64,000 nucleotides of DNA from Campylorhamphus procurvoides (lineage: Eukaryota; Chordata; Aves; Passeriformes; Dendrocolaptidae), in the NCBI GenBank assembly GCA_013396655.1, contig WBMV01006613.1, positions 1,416 to 65,415 of the forward strand, written 5' to 3'. The translations under genes and the position numbers were made by a program. Below the pieces are notes generated by a model. That model was not told the origin of the DNA, did not search any database, and saw only the letters and a program-made list of their open reading frames with translations. Positions 1-11,800 of the stretch are shown piece by piece (the stretch's first letter is position 1; every line of letters begins with the position of its first letter).

Positions 1-300
1 TGTCATCCCGGGGCACCCGCGCGGCCCTCCATCCTGCCGCCCCATCCTCCATCCTCCCGCGGTGTGCCCGGGGGCGGCTCCGCTCCCGCCGCAGCATCCC
101 TGGCTGTTCCCCGGCTGCAGCATCCCTGGATGCTCCCCCATCAAAGCATCCCTGGCTGTTCCCCCGGCCGGAGCATCCCTCGCTATTTCCTGGCCGGAGC
201 ATCCCTGGATGCTCCCCCATCAAAGCATCCCTGGCTGTTCCCCGCCGCCCGGAGCCGCTGGAGGCGCCGGGGGTGGCTGGGCTGTTGCTGGACTCTGTGA
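1..300. promoter_or_regulatory. Edge of a CpG island, probably the FAM219A promoter-proximal region
   Basis: The first ~280 bases hold over 20 CpG dinucleotides and are very GC-rich. CpG density falls sharply after about position 480 and stays low for the rest of the window. This is the usual signature of the 3' shoulder of a vertebrate promoter CpG island. The only coding exon in the window is on the + strand 54 kb downstream and is not a first exon, so the island plausibly belongs to the FAM219A promoter and exon 1 just left of position 1. I looked for the expected first-exon coding sequence (a start followed by an EEIDRFQVP-like peptide) in the GC-rich part on both strands and did not see it. 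Transcription start and island boundaries cannot be fixed from this fragment. Confidence 0.6.
93..252. repeat. Six-unit minisatellite, 26-27 base unit, A-B-A-A'-B-A order
   Basis: Six adjacent units begin with AGCATCCCT at positions 93, 119, 145, 172, 198 and 224. Two unit types are visible. Type A continues with GGCTGTTCCCC and a GGC/CCGG tail. Type B continues with GGATGCTCCCCCATCAA. The order is A, B, A, A' (CGCTATTTCCTGG variant), B, A, so units 1-3 and 4-6 form a near-duplicate block of about 79 bases. The array sits inside the CpG-rich edge. Open frames across it, such as the one covering 62-502, are low-complexity by-products of the repeat and not a gene. Confidence 0.88.
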
Positions 301-2297
301 AATGAGGGTAGGGGCCGGCAGGGCGGTGTGTGTGCACAGCGGTGCTTCCCAGGCACCGCAGGGCTGGCTGAGGGTGGACTTAACACGCCGTGCGAGGCTG
401 CAGGACCCGCTCCGAGGCTGGTTTTGTGGCTCTCGACACCACGCTACAAGTCAGGAGGTGCCCCTCGTGCGAAAACCCCGGGTGCTTTGCAAAGAAATAT
501 GAAATGGTTTTGCTCGCAATAAAATTCCTCCCACAAGGGAAGCAGTCTGTGAGGGTTTGATGCCCTCCACTTTCCCCATGCCAGGGCATGTGTTCTTTGT
601 ATCAGAATGGTTTTTTTTCACTTTGTAGACACAATTATACTCGATTAATGAGCTCTGAGGAGCCTGACATAATGGTTACGCTACTGCATGGTGCCCTGGG
701 GAATCTTTGCAGGGAAGGAAGTGTACAGGGCTCGTGGGACTTGGCGGATGCATAAATGGTCAGGTAGAGTGGTCCTGGGCTTTTGGTAGCTTCTGAAATG
801 AGTTAGGAAGGAAGGCCAGCTGGCTGGCAGCCATGGGAGAGGCTAGACCACCATCAAGTAGTCCAAGAGATCTTATGAGCATTTAGCTGATTTGCTTTGA
901 TGCCACAGGCTTGCTTGTGTGTGTGTTGTGCCCCACTGCCTGCCACAGAACTCTGGAATGTGTTTGTCCATTTCTGTTCCTCATCTGGGAGAGGTGTGTG
1001 TTCCCCTCCACTTACTCCTCTCTACCTCAACCTCTGATGGAAGGTGTGTTGTTATTTGTTATCTTGGGATCTGTTGAAACACAGTTCACCTTGGCATTAA
1101 GGTGAAAGCTGGATAATGGGCTCACTCACTCAAGATGTTGATTCCTTTTGGCACCTGGAGTAAGCAAGTTCCATCTCAGTGTCTGATTGTGTGAGACAGG
1201 GTTATGAAATGTTTGGAGGGGTGAAAAGAACTGTAATGAAATACTTGCACAGTTCCTCTTGGCAGCAGGTGAGGATAGGTTATTGTCAGGTTCACGTTAG
1301 GACTGAAGTGCTACTGAAATTTCCAGTATATCAAACTATAATTGTCTTGTGAACAGGAAAGCTCTAAAAGACCTACAGAATCAAATTATCCCTCAGTGGC
1401 AGGAAAAAATTTCTCTTATTATGGGAGTGTTGACAAATTGTGAAAATATGCTTAGCTTGGTTGGGGGTTTGGGGTGTTTTTTTTAAGTTGGTTGCTTCTT
1501 TGGCTTACAGCCTTTGTGGTGAAGGAAAAAACTGTCCATACAAGCTGATGTGGGCTTGTTGCATGCCCTGCTTGTTCCTTGTGTTTTTATCAAGCAGAGG
1601 CAACAGATGTGGCAAGAATGGCCCTCTTTGCTGATGATATTGTCAGCATAGTAGTGAGAGTAGCAAATTTGAAAAAGCAGCAGACAAAAAAATACTCCTA
1701 AGTATTTTCTAGAAGCTCCATGATGATAGTGGAAGAATTTGCACATACATGCATGTTGGCATGGACATGAGCCAAGCAGAATCCAAAGAGCTTGTTCTGT
1801 CCAACCCTGTTGTCTTGGGATAGGATGGTGTATTGTGCAGCAGCAATAGTAAGCTTAGAAAACAGGTTTCCTTCAACATCCAGTAATTAGAAAATTTTCA
1901 CAAAGGGCTTTTACACTTGTATTGATGGCATACTCTTGAACCTGTGCTTCAGGGTTTCAGTTCTTTTCTAACTAATGTAGCTCATAGTGAAACCTTACCA
2001 TACACATAGTGTATGTGAGGGGCTGTTGCTGTGACTGGGTGTGTTGGAAATGCTGGCATCGGTCTCAGGGGTGGGACATAACAAGTCTGGTACAGCATTT
2101 TCACTGGTTTCCTCTTCTTTGTAGCTCCTGGTCTGTACTTTGCAAGTAGGAACTGGATACTTGCAAGAATCCTTGCAAGTCTGGAGTTTATGGTACTAAT
2201 TTCCCTGGGTAACATGGTTCTGGCTAATATTGTTGCTTTGTTCTGTTGCAGTGACCATTTGCCCTGTCCCTCTCTCTACCATCCTGTACTTTAAAGT
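253..2297. other. Intronic sequence without recognisable gene
   Basis: After the CpG-rich edge the sequence becomes ordinary, CpG-poor intron DNA. Short frames on both strands are all below about 90 codons, lack family signatures and overlap each other. A frame near 1618-1700 reads LFADDIV, which superficially resembles a reverse-transcriptase active-site segment. No neighbouring RT motifs accompany it, so I do not call an element. No structured RNA or long repeat was seen. Confidence 0.6.
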
Positions 2298-2898
2298 TGT
2301 GGCTTAAACCCCGTTGCCAACTAAACCCATCACAGCCACTTGCTGACTCCCCTCCCACGTTGGGATCGGAGAGAGACTCAGAGGAGAAAAAGCGAGAGAA
2401 TCTGTGGGTTAAAATAAAGACAGCTTAATAAATATGGCTAAATGCACACAAGCAAAGCAAAACAAGGAATTCATCCACCATTTCCTGTGGACAGGCAGGT
2501 ATTAAGCCATCCCCAGGAAAGCAGGGCGGGCTCCATCACATCTGTTGGTTGCTAGGGAAGATAAACACCATGACTCTGAACAGCATCCCGTCCTCCTCCT
2601 TCTTTCCCCAGCTTTATATACTGAGTATGACACCATGAGATATAAAATATCCCTGTGGACAGTTGGGGCCAGCTGTCCTGTGTCCCCTCCCAACCTCTTG
2701 TACCCCTCCAGCCTCCTCACTGGTGGGGTCAGAGTGAGAAGCAGGAAAAGTCTTGACTCTGTATGAGCACTGCTCAGCAATAACTAAAACATGCCTATGT
2801 TATCAACACCGTTTTCAGCACAAATCCAAATCACAGCCCCATAGTAGCTACGGTGAAGAAAATTAGCTGTATCCCTCTCAAAATCAGCCCAAAATACA
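2298..2898 (-). mobile_element. Solo LTR of an endogenous retrovirus, minus orientation
   Basis: Read on the - strand this ~600-base segment matches, as I remember it, a common passerine LTR. It starts TGTATTTTGGGC and passes through GGGGCTGTGATTTGGATTTG and a GAAAACGGTGTTGATAAC block. A TATATAAAG TATA box lies at 2612-2620. The segment runs through a purine-rich GGAGGAGG stretch, a GGAATTCATTCC-like area (AACAAGGAATTCATCC on +) and a TTAAGCTGTCTTTAT block, then ends near GGGTTTAAGCCACA. No primer-binding site, gag, pol or env sequence adjoins either side, so it is a recombined solo LTR. I could not find a convincing target-site duplication, so the ends are accurate to a few bases only. Family name (TguLTR5-like is my guess) needs a Repbase or Dfam comparison. 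Confidence 0.72.
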
Positions 2899-5800
2899 GA
2901 ATTACCATAGCATCTCAACCTCCTGGTTCTTCTTCACAGGGTAAAAGTCTTCACTTCTACATGGTCTCAGGGGAGATGCAACTGTCAGTCTTTTCCATGT
3001 TCAAAGAGCTGAAGTAAAAGTTTTTCTCAGGTTAAAAGTCATTGTGACCTGCCACTGAAGCTATACAAAAAATAGTTTTGAGACACAATCCCCTGCTGAA
3101 AGCAAATAAAGAATTTACCTTTCTTGATTTGAAGTGCAGACACTGTATGAAATATTATTTCATCCAATTCTGACTGGAGGGTGTCCTAGGAAAGCACTGT
3201 TCCCTCTGAGTGCTGGCCAGTGTGAGAAGGGTGCTGAAATGAGATTTGTGAAGCTAGGCTTTGCTCGAAATACTTAATGTTGTGTTGTTGACCAACATAT
3301 GCTTTTGAATGTCTGTTCATTTGTGTAGATAAAGTATCATCTGTTGATGTCTTTATACTGAACTCCAGAATGACCACTGCTGATCTACCTAGAAACTGTC
3401 TGACAGGCCTGCTGATCTGCCCATCTTCAAAATTAAGAGATAGGTATGGCTGTTAAATGCTGAAGGAACCCATTCTTAGAAAGCAGTCTGAAACCTTTCT
3501 GAACCCCTCAGCATCCAAACCTGCTGCTGATACTTGCACTATTTATTGATCAGCTGTCTGTCAGGGGTGATAGTACATTAATGTCTCGTGTCCGCTGGTT
3601 GTACATCCTGACAATAACCCGTGTAGTATTTACAGAGCAAGGACAGAGAACCTGACATATCCATGGATTGATGCAAAACTAAGTCCTTTAAAGCTCTGCT
3701 CTGTCTCATTGGGGAACATTGTCTCTTTGACAGCTTTGTCCAGCCAAGGTCTGCATTGGCATCCCACTGCAAGGCTGAGTACAGGGCCTAACTAGTACAG
3801 ACTAGAGCTGTGTGGAGTACTGCTTGGTCTGACAAAGCCTATTAGGATCTCTGATTCCTCCAAATTTCTGCTGATAGCAAGTCATGTAGGGATTGTGTGC
3901 AGAGCTGAGAAGCGTTTGGTCTGCAAGGCTGCATGTTGGCCAACTCCTACCCTTTGCATCAGATGCAGTGATGTGAAGTTAAAAAGGTGGGCAGTCATTT
4001 CCTCCTCTCTCCAGACTGTTTTGATAAGCATTGTGAAGTCAGGCAAACTGTCTGGACTCTGCATGACCTCTACAACTGTGTTATGAGAACTGCTGTGTAA
4101 CTAATGCAGACCCAAGAAAAGGTTTGGTGCAGGACTTAAGAAATTAGAGTTGCTGTGGGCAGATGGACAGAATGGCATACAGACTGTGGTTAAACATCTG
4201 GCTGTAGGATGGGATGAGGCCCAGTGTTTGAGAGGCACATTACTCTTCATGTTTTGATACCGTGGTACAATTCTGTACATATTCATCACAGAAGAAAGAC
4301 AGGCTGGTAATGGGCACTTGGTCCCATTCATGTTGCTTCTCTCCATGAAAATAAGATGGTCTGTTCTGATCTACATTTGCCTTCTTAAATACAGGTGGCT
4401 TTTGGCTTCCATCCTAATAGTGCCCACCTCTTCAAATTAGTATAAACTAATTTACAGGGTGCTTTGTTTACTCCTAATGCTTAGTATCATGCCATCCTTA
4501 TCAATATGATTCAAGCATAACTGCAGAAACTCTGTTCTGCTAGATTCTGTTTATCTCCAACTTGACTTGTTGTGATCCTTCTGCACTCACAGAAAAGGCT
4601 CTCTTCCTTAGCTGCAGGGTAGTGGGTTATTTTCAGATAAAGTCAATACCCAGCATTGCAGGGATGCATAGTGTGATGAGGCCTGATATTCATTATTTCT
4701 GGGACACTTAGACTTCGTAGATAGCTATCTTGGCTGATGGGTTGGTATTTGATGTCTTAACTTTGAACTAGACAATTTTTTCCCAGACTGTTGCTGGTGG
4801 GAATTGTTGTGATGATTGGTGTTGGTGTGTCTTCTCCAAGATTTTTGTCCTAACAGAAGATTCTCATTAATATGGCCGGTATTAAAGGGAGGGAGAGAGA
4901 GATGAAAGGATACTTGCACAGTGAGGATACTGCATAGAAAAAAGAATTAAAAATCTCTTTGAAACAGGATTGGCAGAGCCTGTAATTATATGTAGACCCA
5001 TCTTTTCAGCACTGGAGCCTCACTGCATGCTCTCCCTGTGATTTATAAGTCTCTGTTTTGGATTGTTAGGTAGACTCTTGCCAAATCCTTGGTATTTATG
5101 TTAAAATGAAATGTACTGAGTATGATGCAGTGGAGTTGTATCTTGAGTCTACTGGCATTTGGAACCCTCCTGAGCCTGTGTCGCTTGCACACACCAGGCC
5201 CTGGCTGGCATTTGATGGCAAACTGGCAGGTGACAGTGTTGGATCACACGTTGGTCCCATACACCAGTGCAGGCACTTTCTGTTCTTCGCACGTAAGTGA
5301 AAGCAGAGTAAAAGTGCTTTTGCCCACATGGCACCAGTACAACTTTTCAAAAGTAAATGAATCTATCAAAGTGCAGCAGCTTCAGTGGAGCTTTGACACA
5401 AACTCCTGGGACTTTGGCGCATGTTCTGAAAACAGCAGCAGGAACGCAGCATTTCAGTTTTCTGGTTTTCAACCCACATGAAAAATGGGAGCTCTTTCCA
5501 GAGAAATTGGGCTGGTGGTTCCTATATCTCACTCTGAAGTATTGTGGCTGGCCTGGTTCTTTGCCAGCAGGGACCTCAGACTGGTAGCTCTAGTTGTGAT
5601 GATGACAGCCAACCTAAGCGTTTTGCTTAGCCAAATCCTACAGTGATACTGTTGGCTTTTTCAGCTGAGATGCCAAATCTGCACTGGTCCTGGAAGTGTA
5701 AGATTTTCAGAAACTTTGAAGGTACAGCAGATGCGTTTCTATACAGCTTTTTTTTAACATTAGAAGAGAAAAGAAAAAAAAACACAGAAAAGAAAGAATT

Positions 5801-8647
5801 ATATTACCTACTGGATACTTAGTTTTTAAAAAATGTAATGTAATTTTAGTCAGCAGACAGCACAGGTGCTCAGTATGCTTATATAATTTGCCTTTATTTT
5901 TGGAAAGTATTGGGTATATCACCCTAAGAAAGATGTGCTGTGTGTTGCGATCTTTCTTTTTTCTCATGCACCCTAAAATGGGGGAAAAAACTTAGGAATA
6001 GAAAACCAAAAGTAACTAAGAAGCAAAAAGAAAGGTTATACCTGTAGGGCTTAGAAATAGTATGTTAATATAACATTATGTTTCTAGTGCAAATACACAA
6101 ACCCCTTCTCTTTCTGGAAGGAAGAAGTTTCTAAAATGAAAATGTCATCCTTGTATATATTCATCGTAATGTAGCCCAGGGGTTACAGAGACATGTGTTT
6201 TGTAAATATTTACAGTACATGAGATTTGTAATCTTGCAGTACTGTGTGTTCTGAAATAGAATTATTTCAGATAGTGCTGCTTTTAGTTACACAGCTTTTT
6301 TTTGGTGTGCTGTGGTGTCATCTACAGCAGTAGGCTAAAGATTACCTTCCTGAATGCAGTCAGTTCTCTCCTGTAACCTCCCTGTCCCATATTAGGCTGT
6401 GGTGCAGAGGTACAGGGACATTTTTATTACCACCTCGGGCCAGGCTGAAACTCCAGCAGTGATCCAGCACAAGCTAATGAATGACAGTAGCGAGGATGTG
6501 GTAGCTGCAGCTAGAGGATGAGCTGTCAGGGCATGGGAGCATGTTCTGGCTCTCACTGTGTCTGCAGGAACAGTGCTGCTTCCTCTCCACTTCTTTGTGC
6601 AGGCTCTGACCACGAGTGTTCTCCCAGTCATGTTCAGAAACCTTTCTGGAGTAAAAGAATATGTTTAAAGGGGAACAGTAAACTCTATGAACAATTAAAT
6701 CTGCACAGCTCCCTCTTGGGATTCTTCCATAATTCCCAAGAGTTCATTATCTGTATCTTTGTTAATATCCACTCAGGCAGCAATTTCTGCTGCTGATACA
6801 CCAACAGGTAGTGGCAGATCCATAAAGAGATGAGAAGAACAAAATGTCAGGATGAAAGAGGAGAACAAGGCATGCCTTCAGTTCTGCAAGACTTCATTCC
6901 AGGAAAGCCCTCAGGAAAGCTTACCAAGAGGGCTGTGACCTTTCTGGAGGTACATCTTACTTTCAGTGAAATTGAAAACTGAACTTGATGAAGACACTGT
7001 TGCTTGTTTGGTATGTGGGGCAGGGGATTAAGACTGGAGCTGGCTAAAGGCCATGCCTGTTTTTCCCAGACTTTTTAAAGACCTTGGCTTGAGTAGTAGT
7101 CTTTTGACTTCTGTGTAGATCAATTATTTGTCACTTTCCACAGACAGTCTGTAGAAATGTGTCTACACTTTCCCCTCACACTCACGCATGACATGCATCT
7201 TTGGTGAAGTCTTGTGCCATTTCAAGTATAAGGTTCCTCTAAGGTTATTCTGTATCTGTCAGAATAAAACTGACATGGTAGCAATGCAGCCACTTGCAAC
7301 TAATAAATCCGTCAGTCCAGCTCAAAGCCTGTATAGTTTGTCTGACCATTATTCTTTGAGTTTTAAAGTGTAATCCGTAATGAATTGGTGTCCATTTTGT
7401 AGTATGCAAGAGAAAGCAAACATTTGCTTCCCTGGTTTGTGTCTGAGGATACTGAGTTAGAGTGAATGAAATTTGCTTAATTTTGAAGAATATCTGCTAG
7501 GGAATCTGCTCAGCTTTCGAACACATCCATCAGTGCTTCACAGGATAGCAAGGTTTATGGCTTCAAGAATAAATGCTCTCCTAAATACACACTGAGTATA
7601 CTGGCTGCATCCCAGTTGCAGAATCATCTTACTTGTGGTCTGAGGAAGGTTTGTTATTTTTAGTAAAGCTGGAGGCAGCACAAGTTGCTTTTGTTGAGAA
7701 GACCACTGGCTCTCTAAAGATGGATAAGACCTTATTTCCCATACAGGAGGGAAAAAGAGAGTACTGTTTGCTATGTCTTAAAAAGTTATTCCAGTTCTAC
7801 TGGTGAGCTGTCTAGTGGAGATGCAGCCTCTGCCTGTGAAAAAGTTATTTTGGTAGAACGTGTTTAAATCCTTCCTTAGCTTGGTAGGTTCTGCTGCATA
7901 GCTGCAGCTTTATTGCCACTGTTGACAATTTGTCTGTCTGGAGTTAGTGGAGAAAACTTGTCAACAAAGTTGTTGTATAGGCCAGGCTGTCAAATGACTA
8001 CCCACCAAGTGATTGCTGTAACCCAGCACTGTCTGCCTGCCAGAGCACATTGTTTAGACTCTGTGTGCAGTGCTGAAGCAGGTAGCACAAACGTATCTTA
8101 TCAGTGATCTGCAGTCTCTCTCTCCACAGGCTTCCTGAAATATGCTTCCAGAATAGACTGTGTTAGAGCTTTTCTGCTGGGCTTCTGTTTCTTTCAGCAT
8201 CCAGGAGTATCAGACATGAATTGTTCCTCTTTGGCCATGGCACTGTGTCTTGCCTCCTGCTTGTTCAGCTCAGGTTTTTCTGTTTCTTTTCAGTGTCCTT
8301 TCTGAACCAACCTCCATTCAGATGAACAGCTGATCTTTTGGGCTCTGCAGTATTCAGCCTGTAGACAGCCTCTTTTCCTAAGCTAAGCAGAGCAATAATA
8401 TACTAATGATCATTTCTCTCTTGCGTGCCTTACTGATTGCGTGGGAATGTAGGTTAGTGATTTAGTACACCCATATTCAAGCAAATTGTCTTGCTTCATG
8501 TTTTTGCTTGTATGTGACCCCAGGTGAAAACCAATCATGCTTCTTGCATCAGTGTCAGAGATGGTTATGGTGATCTAATTATTGCTTGCTCCCCTGTCCC
8601 CCCAGTGAGTTTCCATGGATTTCCACAGGAAGTTCTATCTTTGTAAG
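2899..8647. other. Intronic sequence without recognisable gene
   Basis: Single-copy-looking intron DNA. Frames are short (at most 119 codons, at 5122-5481) and show no domain, codon bias or splice context. An AT-rich patch lies around 5740-5960 with several A-runs. No repeat family or RNA gene could be recognised by eye. Old, diverged repeats could be hidden here. Confidence 0.6.
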
Positions 8648-8855
8648 AGGAAGAAGTTGTACACTGTGCAGGTGGCTGAGCACTGGAACAGGCTGCCCAG
8701 AAAGGTTGTGGAGTCTCGTTCTCTGGAGATATTCAGAACCCACCTGGATATGATCGTGTGCAACCTGCCCTAACTGAACCTGCTCTAACAGTGGGGTGGG
8801 AGCAGATGATCTCCAGAGGTCCCTTGCAACCCCAAGTCTTCTGTGACTCTGTGGT
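8648..8855 (+). mobile_element. CR1 LINE, 3' fragment, plus orientation
   Basis: The stretch contains the standard CR1 3' landmarks in order: GAAGAAGTTGTACACTGTG, GAGCACTGGAACAGGCTGCC, GTTGTGGAGTCTCGTTCTCTGG, AGATATTCAGAACCCACCTGG, GATGATCTCCAGAGGTCCCTTGC and a CTGTGACTCTGTG end. The first part is the decayed C-terminal end of the reverse-transcriptase ORF, and the remainder is 3' UTR. CR1 elements retrotranspose by target-primed reverse transcription and are usually 5'-truncated, as here. Frame breaks and substitutions show that it is old and inactive. Confidence 0.85.
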
Positions 8856-11800
8856 ATGTATCACTGGGAGAAGTGCCAGAGCCCAGCAAACCCAGTCTGA
8901 TCCTCAGGGTATTCATTATGTGGAGAGACTGTTAAACAAACAAAGTGTGTAAGAGCCATAGTGGTGATGCTTGTTTTTTCAGAAAACGTTTGAATTCTGT
9001 ATAAGTGGACCAATTCCGTTAAGTCAAATGTTATTGTTTGTGGCCATGGTTATAAATTTCTGATTAAAAAGGCTTATTTTACCTGTAGTGTTTATCACAG
9101 TAGAGGAAAGTACTTGCTACTTGAATACTCATGGGGCTTATCTTCATTTGGTAGTCTCGATTGCAGGGCTTAATTTCTAATCTGAAACTTGTTTTGTCAT
9201 CAGTTGTTTCAAGTAGCTTGAGGTGTAGTAAAAGGCAAATTTCAAAGTTTCCAAAGTCTGCAGAACCGGAACATCCAAGGACCTGTTTGAGCAAACTGAC
9301 CTGAGAAATGGAAGACGGAGGGAATGAGATGTGCATTGCATGGGGTGCAAGTTGTTAATGAAAAAGAAAAAAAAAAGACTGTTTCTAGTCAGAGATGGCA
9401 TTGCAAAGCTTTTATCCGGCATGATCTTGTGACTGACGCTTCTAGAAACAATGTGCTGCTTTGTATGAAAGCATGACTTTTTCCCCAACAACATGCATGT
9501 GACACGAATGGAGAATACACTTGTCTGTGATGTCCAGGGCGGGCACTCCATCTGAACACCACATACAGGTCTGCAGGCACTGCTTTGACAGTTAATGCAT
9601 GGAAAGGGGTGATCCCACTGATGGAACAAAACTAGTGGAGGTTCACCCTTACAGACTTGTGCAGTTTGGAGTGGGGGTCTGAAGTGTGCAGAGAAATGTG
9701 CAGTGCTCCCATGTCTGTACAAGGACTGGCTCTGATGGAATAGCCTCCCCTCTGCCGCAATGCTTCTTCTCATGCTTCTGTGGGACAGCTTTGTTCCAGA
9801 GGCAAAATAGATTAGCATAAGTACAGCCTGCGTCATCAAAATGCTCTAGTGTCTTTTTAGTTGTGGCATTGAGCCCTAATGGTTGCAAATGTGGATTTAT
9901 TTTGAAAGCACAAGGCAGTGCATAATACCTGAACCTTGTTTGTCATTGCATCCTACTGTGGAATACGTGTGAGCAAAAGAAAGTCAAGCATAACATCCCT
10001 TGAGACAATTTGGAGGGATATGTGGACAGTTTGGGAATGGGAGTGTGTAACAGGGCTCTCACAGGATCAGTGTGATATGGAAACAGCAGCAAAAGCTTTT
10101 TGTGGTTTTTAAGCTTAGGATTCTTAAATGTCAAAGAATTTTGCAGCAAAATTCTGTTGTAGTCCAGGGAAAGACTTAACCATTACTCTCTCCCCCATCA
10201 ATCTCTTTTAGGCCTGTAGATCTCTAATCTTAATTTCCCTTTATATAAGGAGGGAAAAAAAAGTGAATAGGGAGTTCTGAGAATAGTTACAGGAACAGCA
10301 TGTTCACAGGCTCAGAAGATGGAGGTCACCCAGCCCACTGGAGCGTGTAAAAGCTGCACTTCACGTTGGGTTGCTGGCAGTTGATAAGTCAAGGAGAAAC
10401 TGCTGGCTAGTGATTCCATTTCTGATAATGTGTGTGTGTCTAAAGCTGGATCAGATTCCAGTTTTGATCACTGTGCTACAATTCAGGGGAAATGAATATG
10501 GTAGAGGAGTTAGAACAAGTCGAGCTTTTCTGGAAAACATGTTGTGACACATCTATATTGAGATTTAACTGGCAGGAATTACCACTTCAGGATACTAATG
10601 GAAAACCTGAAGATACAGTCTGGGATTCTGTCAAACACTAGTAATTCCTCTTCTGCTCTCATGGAGTAAAAAGTCATACTGATCCGTGTCTTCATCGGTT
10701 CCAGCAGAGCCAAACCCTTTGGTGGATGTACCTTAGAGAGCGTATCGCAAAAGCAGTTCTGTGAAAAGGATTTCTTGTACTTCTCGCAAAAATTAGGGCA
10801 AAGTGATTGTGAAAATAACTGAGATGATCCATGCTGTGCATGTAAGAATTATTATAAAGAGATTATCTGGTTATGGGAGAATGCTTTATTTGGATTATGT
10901 AGCTACATAGAATTTATAATCCATGCTTTCTGCAGGAAAAAAGTTTCCTCATGCTGCAGTGGGAAATGTCAGCTATAAGCTTTTATTAACTCCAAGGTTC
11001 TATATTTGCAACAGTGAGTTCTGAAAGATTAATCCTTGAATTCTGGGGGGAAATTTCTTCAGCTAGAGACCAACGCAGCAAAAAAAAAGTTTATCTCATG
11101 AGTTTAATGGGTAGCACACATTAGGTCTAGAGGTGCTTCTGCACTGACTTTTAGAAGTGTGAAGATTGCACTGTTTGCTGCTTGGTTTGTGATTCTAGGC
11201 TGTGTGTGATCTGACAGAGGGGTGAACAAGTTGCACACTTCAGCTCTTTTCAGTGACTGGGACCCTGGTTGTTGTGTATGAAGTGGCAAAAATTATGCGT
11301 GTGTGTTTGTGTGTGTTGCCAAGACCCCATCCATCTCTTCAACTCTGATCTGGAAACTAGTGTTTCATGATATGGACTCTAACAGTGCTATAGCTTTCTC
11401 TAGAATCAATATTTAGCACTATGTGCATGTATAGCAGTGCTGGGTTTTGGGGAGCTGGTGGCTAAATGTCGTAGCACCTGGCTGTAGAGGCATGAAGTGC
11501 TTTTTCTGGCATAAGAAGTGCGTGTTTTTGCTGCCTTGCTTCATTTCCTCGTCCTTTATGACTGTTATGAGCAAGAAATCGTACTCTTTCTTGTTAAGCC
11601 ATGTCCATTTGACAGTGGCTGTGATGCTGAATGACCATGGATAATCCTGTAAAAAAGCTGTGAGGTTATTCTGTCATTGCAGATTTACTTGATTGCAGAA
11701 AAGGTCCTAAGAGCTCTTGAAAATCTTAATTGCTTTGAGGATCAAACACTTTATCTCTGTTTTCTGATTTGTCTTTTTTGAAAGATTCATCACAATTATA

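Noticed and set aside
62..502. 146-codon proline- and glycine-rich frame at the left edge
   Set aside because: Produced by the GC-rich minisatellite. Repeated WLFPG/CSP peptide units mirror the DNA repeat and no FAM219A exon 1 peptide is present.
1618..1700. LFADDIV peptide resembling a reverse-transcriptase active site
   Set aside because: Only one short motif, with no neighbouring RT blocks in any frame and a stop soon after. Most likely chance.
9177..9839. 220-codon minus-strand open frame, the longest in the window
   Set aside because: No recognised domain, an F-run from an A-rich tract, no splice or promoter context, and overlapping open frames of similar length in other phases. In 64 kb of six-frame sequence a frame of this length can occur by chance. 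An RNA-seq or homologue hit would change this.
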